A stretch of 17,080 nt of DNA from Bacteroidales bacterium (lineage in GTDB: Bacteria; Bacteroidota; Bacteroidia; Bacteroidales; Tenuifilaceae), in NCBI GenBank assembly GCA_020636845.1, contig JACJXD010000014.1, positions 1 to 17,080 of the forward strand, given 5' to 3'. Made by a program: the position numbers and the translations under genes. A model generated the notes under the pieces. It did not search any database. It was given only the letters and a program-made list of their open reading frames with translations, and was not told the DNA's origin. This document shows positions 15,401 through 17,080 of the stretch, piece by piece. How positions within the stretch are numbered: the stretch's first letter is position 1; every line of letters begins with the position of its first letter.

Positions 15401-17080
15401 ACCTTTACAATATCGTCAATTTTTGCATAGGTAGGATTACTATTATTGGATGCAATTTGAACAGAACTCAAGGTTGGTGCAATATTGTCGTAAGTAATGG
15501 CAAATTGAGAGGCTACAACATTATCATTACCGGCAATGTCGGTACATACGCCAGCAATAATGTCAACGGTAACATTACCGTTTGACGATGGCGTTAAATC
15601 AACGGTAAACGTACTGTCGTTAACCGTATTGAAATTTGATGCGGTTGCATTGCCAGTTGTAATATCGCTTATTTCGAAACCACTTACAGGCTCGCTGAAT
15701 TCAATTGTTATCGGAATAGGAGAGGCGTTTGTAGGGCTGGTTTCCGATGAACTTATTAAGACGGTTGGTGCAGTTAAATCGACTTCCCAAGAATCGCTTG
15801 CGTCTGTTGCAAGGGTAGTTCCGGTTCTGGAGTAAATTCCGGAACCGGCAGCAGTTAACTTGAAAGTATAGATACCCGAATTTGCTGTCTTTGTAGAAAG
15901 ATTTATGCTGAAATTTTTCGAATATTCTGGTTCATTAATATCTGGGGTATTACTAATGGATAAGTCTGTTATATCAACAATTCCTCCGTTAGTAAGGCTA
16001 AAGTCGTTAATGTCAACTTCTGCTATGTGAACCAATTTTGAAAAAGTAATGCTTACATTTTCAACAGCGGAGTTTCTAGGGTCGGGTGTAACGGGGCCAA
16101 TGGTGGCAGTGGGGGATGCTGTTTCGTATGTGAAATTTGCATGAGTTACCGATGAGGCTGTATTTCCTAGTTCATCCTGATATTCTATTTTGACACTATA
16201 GGTTGTTCCGTCTATTAGTGCGTCATTGGGGTTTGAGCTAACGGAAGTAACGTTGACATTGTCGGAGAGATCTTCTCCATTTAGATCGGTTACATGCTGC
16301 CCGGAAGTTTCAAAGTTTGAATTAAAGGTGATAATATGTGGAGAATTGCTGTCGGTTGTTCCGCTAGAATATGTAAATGTCATCTTAACGGTTCCGCTTG
16401 TTGCGTTTTCGGGCAATGTAAAATCGATTGATAAAGATTGGTCGTCAGCTGAGTTCGTTGCAGGGGAAGTAAATGTTGGAGTTTCGGTTGTTTCATCGAT
16501 TGTAAGAGAGATTGCAGTTGCATTTGGTGATATGTTTCCTGCAAGGTCGGTTTGGCGGGCGGTTACGTTATAGTCTCCTTCCGTTAAGGTTACTGCTGCG
16601 GAATAGTCATTCCAGTTTGATCCATTATCGGTTGAATATTCAATATAAGCATTTGTTTCTCCGCTTATGCTAAAAGTTTGATTGGTATTATATGTACCCG
16701 AAGAAATTCCTGAAATGGTTGGAGCCAAAGGAGTTAACGTGTCAATGGTAATTGTAAGTATGTCGGAAGTAGAGCTTATGTTTCCTGCCGCGTCGGTTGC
16801 CGTGCAGGTAATATCATGGTTGTTATCGCTTAGCGTTGGCGCAGTAAATGTCCAATTTCCGCTTCCATCAACAGTTGTTGTCCCTAAAGAACCGTCTTTA
16901 TCGCTGTATAAAGTAATGGTGCTGTTTGCTTCTGCTGTTCCAGCAAATGTGGGCGTATTATCATTTGTAGTGTTATCGGAGTTGGAAGAACCATTATCGG
17001 AGCCCGAGTCTAAGTCTGGTGTCCCAGGTTTTGCCGGACTGTTAGCATCAATGGCATCGTTATCTTGCGAAATGGAAGAA
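9430..17080 (-). CDS. Giant modular T9SS-exported adhesin-like protein (N-terminus outside window)
   Basis: One uninterrupted frame covers all 7.65 kb to the right edge: at least 2549 residues, with no start or signal peptide in view (the TTG at 16728 is internal; the frame continues upstream). Modules in order: an Asp/Ser/Asn-rich linker and a bacterial Ig-like domain (16730-17080; NTPTFAGTAEANSTITL, ATDAAGNIS). Then, numbering from 16728: further Ig-like domains (1-416), five tandem ~103-residue Ig-like repeats (418-936), two more Ig-like domains (937-1145), Cys-paired Ig-like modules (1146-1767), PKD-like domains (1768-1930), a jelly-roll/MAM-like Trp-rich domain (~1939-2118), an Omp28/thioredoxin-like domain (~2122-2345) and a T9SS type A sorting domain (~2362-2432). 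There is no enzyme active site. A cell-surface role in adhesion or gliding is the likely function (inference). Composition is Thr/Ser/Asn-rich with few Lys/Arg, typical of secreted repeat proteins. Confidence 0.9.
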   Translation of the reverse strand, partial: SSISQDNDAIDANSPAKPGTPDLDSGSDNGSSNSDNTTNDNTPTFAGTAEANSTITLYSDKDGSLGTTTVDGSGNWTFTAPTLSDNNHDITCTATDAAGNISSTSDILTITIDTLTPLAPTISGISSGTYNTNQTFSISGETNAYIEYSTDNGSNWNDYSAAVTLTEGDYNVTARQTDLAGNISPNATAISLTIDETTETPTFTSPATNSADDQSLSIDFTLPENATSGTVKMTFTYSSGTTDSNSPHIITFNSNFETSGQHVTDLNGEDLSDNVNVTSVSSNPNDALIDGTTYSVKIEYQDELGNTASSVTHANFTYETASPTATIGPVTPDPRNSAVENVSITFSKLVHIAEVDINDFSLTNGGIVDITDLSISNTPDINEPEYSKNFSINLSTKTANSGIYTFKLTAAGSGIYSRTGTTLATDASDSWEVDLTAPTVLISSSETSPTNASPIPITIEFSEPVSGFEISDITTGNATASNFNTVNDSTFTVDLTPSSNGNVTVDIIAGVCTDIAGNDNVVASQFAITYDNIAPTLSSVQIASNNSNPTYAKIDDIVKVTFTGSEELQDKPSVTIAGHAINSSYITNTSGNTWEATYQMTSGDTEGTVSFSIAFTDKAGNNGTPVTTTTDASSVEFYKNSPTLSSVSISSSNSNSNMAKVGDVITLNFQSGVKLANVTVTIANHSVTATNVSNEKVWTATYPMVSGDLEGTIPFTINFTDKPGNPGTEVTTTTNASSVTFDKTNPELNAVSIASNNSHSNWVGVDGTVTLTITGSENISITNAKINGHNATLSGSNKNWTASYVMQSSDTDGNVNFSINYTDLAGNTGTEVTTTTNASTVTFDKVAPTLTSVTISSNNTTNSLAKIGDIITILFTADDAIENVSATINTKSMVINYLGGEDWSAQYTMASSDINGTLTFTIDFKDYAGNVGSQVTNTTDLSSVTFDKTAPSYASVKIYSNNPNPAYAKDGDLITLDFKTSESIQTPTVSINDVTATSITGGPTDWIATRIINSGESEGTVQFTIDIEDLAGNATGTRYSTSDGSKVTFDNTAPNISSITLPSGVYKVGSTISILITTDANTYTGTTVEVNGKNQSITPNGDNSYTVNYTIQENDNEISASATLPVNIVLSDAAGLTTTKTAANVSGGTVTIDSHTPQISSFASTAESAGILRVGNTITFTLVTVNPETDLTITPSTYNSKNINWTTTDNITYTAIYTVVEGDPEQSTPLNFGNVTVSDAAGNSDVLTTTEYNPIQKQIYTVKPTVTISGSKTKCYDGNNETITFQFTGKTPFDLWYNVDGIHYTALAINSTSYQIQIPEGTVALDSLRDASTNKTETAPANATVTVNPLPSVTLNITSSPYTTTSEKDELSQYVSPSDKQSGTFSGESVGYSNGYYYFYPSIVPDDKRDLNLPIIYSYTDPVTGCVGKDTSEVFVSSTTLNITSLKTTYCYNAVKDTVGGIIPDGYTGNFEIFDSKGNPYGSGWLQLDSITLVLDPTLMSADNYTVKYTSLKWPSLEKDSSISKSFTIEAKVSGLSFSGLDASYCYNNKANEITFTVNGITNEVGDVAHFSGPTSVFSYTTDSHSAKFKYSQAEADANYTISYYYESRNGCLSDPISETVHINPLPELSFSLNNNYNYNTGSIPLVGNHSSTDYLFSGEGVARDTLFTSAARIGVPIVITYSYTDANGCNNQLLDTTTIYQAPKTIDNLQSVYCYSNSAINISCTPNISDTITGTFVSKRNALEASGKNTAIYYINRVGNGKDTVYFDYNYKGTDYSLAKEVLVDSIGNVFISGLDTSFCSSLTKVTIVGNQASSLVGSGDFSYSGSTQAFSEFGSSAELYPNKETQGTYSITYTFTSQNGCQSDTTMSFKVNAVPNVNFSVDRTCTDLETIPIVFTNLTTFGGTIEKWQWYLDGLGSVSSEEYNPSKIYTTGGAKQIRLTATTNQGCAASKDTILTIGTGTNAKFDWYNDCNSGIIPTQFVCTSDTDFIETYTWKVDNIDVNQDSKLMNYSFLKDTLYNVKLIVESIEHCRDSITKTVSISPVIKITDCTDNTYYQNFEDATDWLVKKEDETEYSSWNFGTPNGDIISNASSGDKAWFTNVNLNNQHVENSQIISPCFDFDTLSRPMLKFDMWSSPEEGRDGAVLQYSKDGGITWSSLGDVGQGINWFNSTSIKGQPADDYLGWSKSTNGWVSARHNLDSLKGSHLARFRIVYAADAQAIQEFNGFAFDNIWIGNKQQNVLAEYFTNTNLTDAEACYPEILSAEQNKVKDVIPIHYHTSTPSGDPFYNYYSSGSSARVAYYGIPKTPYSTVNGTNEFSFPSGLTTSSYFDAFEDSIDVKSLYDPKVSINIEASNSNGNCTINVNLTTNQDLSGKKLLLQCAVVKINIDSDGKTYYNVLRKFIPDAGGTEIDSNLGENNTQTITLNWTPSSNDELANSMLIAFIQDVSTKEIYQTVKYDLSVLTGINPTNLDSFTYIYPNPASKYVIVNCKYSIRQIEVYDITGRTINIYTPNQQQVSIPVETLKNGVYIIKGTTDKGTFIKKLIKVQ
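9433..9645 (-). other. T9SS type A C-terminal sorting domain
   Basis: The last ~71 residues hold YPNPASKYVIV, IEVYDITGR, an ...VETLKNGVYIIK motif and the Lys-rich end FIKKLIKVQ. This is the canonical Por secretion C-terminal domain that directs export across the outer membrane and is removed on anchoring. Confidence 0.92.
9694..10365 (-). other. Omp28/thioredoxin-fold-like domain lacking the CxxC motif
   Basis: The segment begins NVLAEYFTNTNLTDAEAC, matching the first strand of Omp28-related domains (VLVEEFTGTWCGYC type), followed by a VIPIHYHTS strand and the cis-Pro-like GIPKTPYSTVNG loop. The redox CxxC is replaced, so a redox function is unlikely; a structural or binding role is inferred. 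Confidence 0.6.
10375..10914 (-). other. Jelly-roll/MAM-like domain of the giant protein
   Basis: YYQNFEDATDW, SSWNFGTPNG, SPCFDFDTLSRPMLKFDMW and AVLQYSKDGGITWSSLG form the pattern seen in concanavalin/MAM-like beta-sandwich domains of T9SS proteins. It lies directly before the Omp28-like domain. Confidence 0.6.
11428..13293 (-). repeat. Degenerate Ig-like modules with recurring YCY...NGC cysteine pairs
   Basis: Residues ~1146-1767 of the giant protein contain recurring Cys near a first strand (KCYD 1158, TYCYN 1334, SYCYN 1429, VYCYS 1598, SFCSS 1684), mostly followed by Cys in a final-strand motif (TGCVGKD 1309, NGCLSD 1495, NGCNNQ 1573, NGCQSD 1746), with PLP linkers such as VNPLPSVTL and INPLPELSF. 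Disulfide-stabilised Ig-like folds are the likely reading. Confidence 0.6.
13921..15477 (-). repeat. Five tandem ~103-residue Ig-like repeats in the giant protein
   Basis: Units at 15157-15477, 14845-15156, 14539-14844, 14230-14538 and 13921-14229 each run from a P-T-L-S-S-V-x-I-x-S-N-N start, through A-K-x-G-D-x-I-T-L, W-x-A-T-Y-x-M and S-x-D-x-x-G-T-x-x-F-x-I-x-F-x-D-x-A-G-N, to T-T-x-A-S-S-V-T-F-D-K. Lengths are 107, 104, 102, 103 and 103 residues. The similarity is clear at protein level but diverged at DNA level. Short near-identical DNA stretches persist at unit ends. Confidence 0.9.

Noticed and set aside
13921..15477. Regular repeats considered as a CRISPR array
   Set aside because: The period is ~309 bp, the repeats are diverged, and they lie within one continuous coding frame with conserved protein motifs.

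Overview
The window looks like a chromosomal segment of an AT-rich member of the Bacteroidota, probably class Bacteroidia. Pointers are a giant surface protein ending in a type IX secretion (T9SS) sorting domain, neighbouring futalosine-pathway menaquinone genes (mqnB, mqnD), a TPR plus SpoIIE-phosphatase sensor protein of a kind common in this phylum, weak or absent Shine-Dalgarno sequences, and a few TAnnTTTG-type -7 elements. TGA is used as a normal stop (for example by the nitroreductase gene), so the standard bacterial code applies.

Layout. 1-294 (+): the 3' end of a gene whose C-terminus is a YARHG domain. 448-1548 (-): a secreted protein of unknown function interrupted by an in-frame TGA, so it appears here as two half-ORFs. 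1625-6123 (-): a stress-related block. In transcription order it is sodA (Mn-type superoxide dismutase), a terminator, a TPR/transmembrane/SpoIIE phosphatase, sodB (Fe-type superoxide dismutase, 30 nt downstream) and, past a 35-bp dyad, a small nitroreductase. 6326-6553 (-): a small hypothetical ORF. 6641-8165 (-): mqnB-mqnD, two steps of menaquinone synthesis by the futalosine route. 8297-9386 (+): a divergent pair, a 6-pyruvoyl-tetrahydropterin synthase-type enzyme and GTP cyclohydrolase I (folE), which act in consecutive steps of pterin synthesis. 9406-9431: a strong bidirectional terminator. 9430-17080 (-): one open frame of at least 2549 residues, running off the right edge. It encodes a modular adhesin-like protein with many Ig-like domains (five of them near-identical in plan and in tandem), Cys-paired Ig-like/PKD modules, a jelly-roll-like domain, an Omp28/thioredoxin-like domain and a T9SS sorting signal.

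How the genes fit together. The two SODs carry opposite outer-sphere glutamine signatures (Fe-type and Mn-type), so the cell can keep superoxide defence under changing metal supply. The membrane phosphatase between them is probably co-transcribed with sodB. Two 35-bp AT-rich dyads lie at the control regions of this block: one just upstream of sodA, one between sodB and the nitroreductase. The pterin pair is likely an operon. No RNA genes, CRISPR arrays, insertion sequences or transposases were seen. No gene-free stretch exceeds 300 bases; the longest, 6124-6325, holds the sodA dyad and nothing else I can identify.
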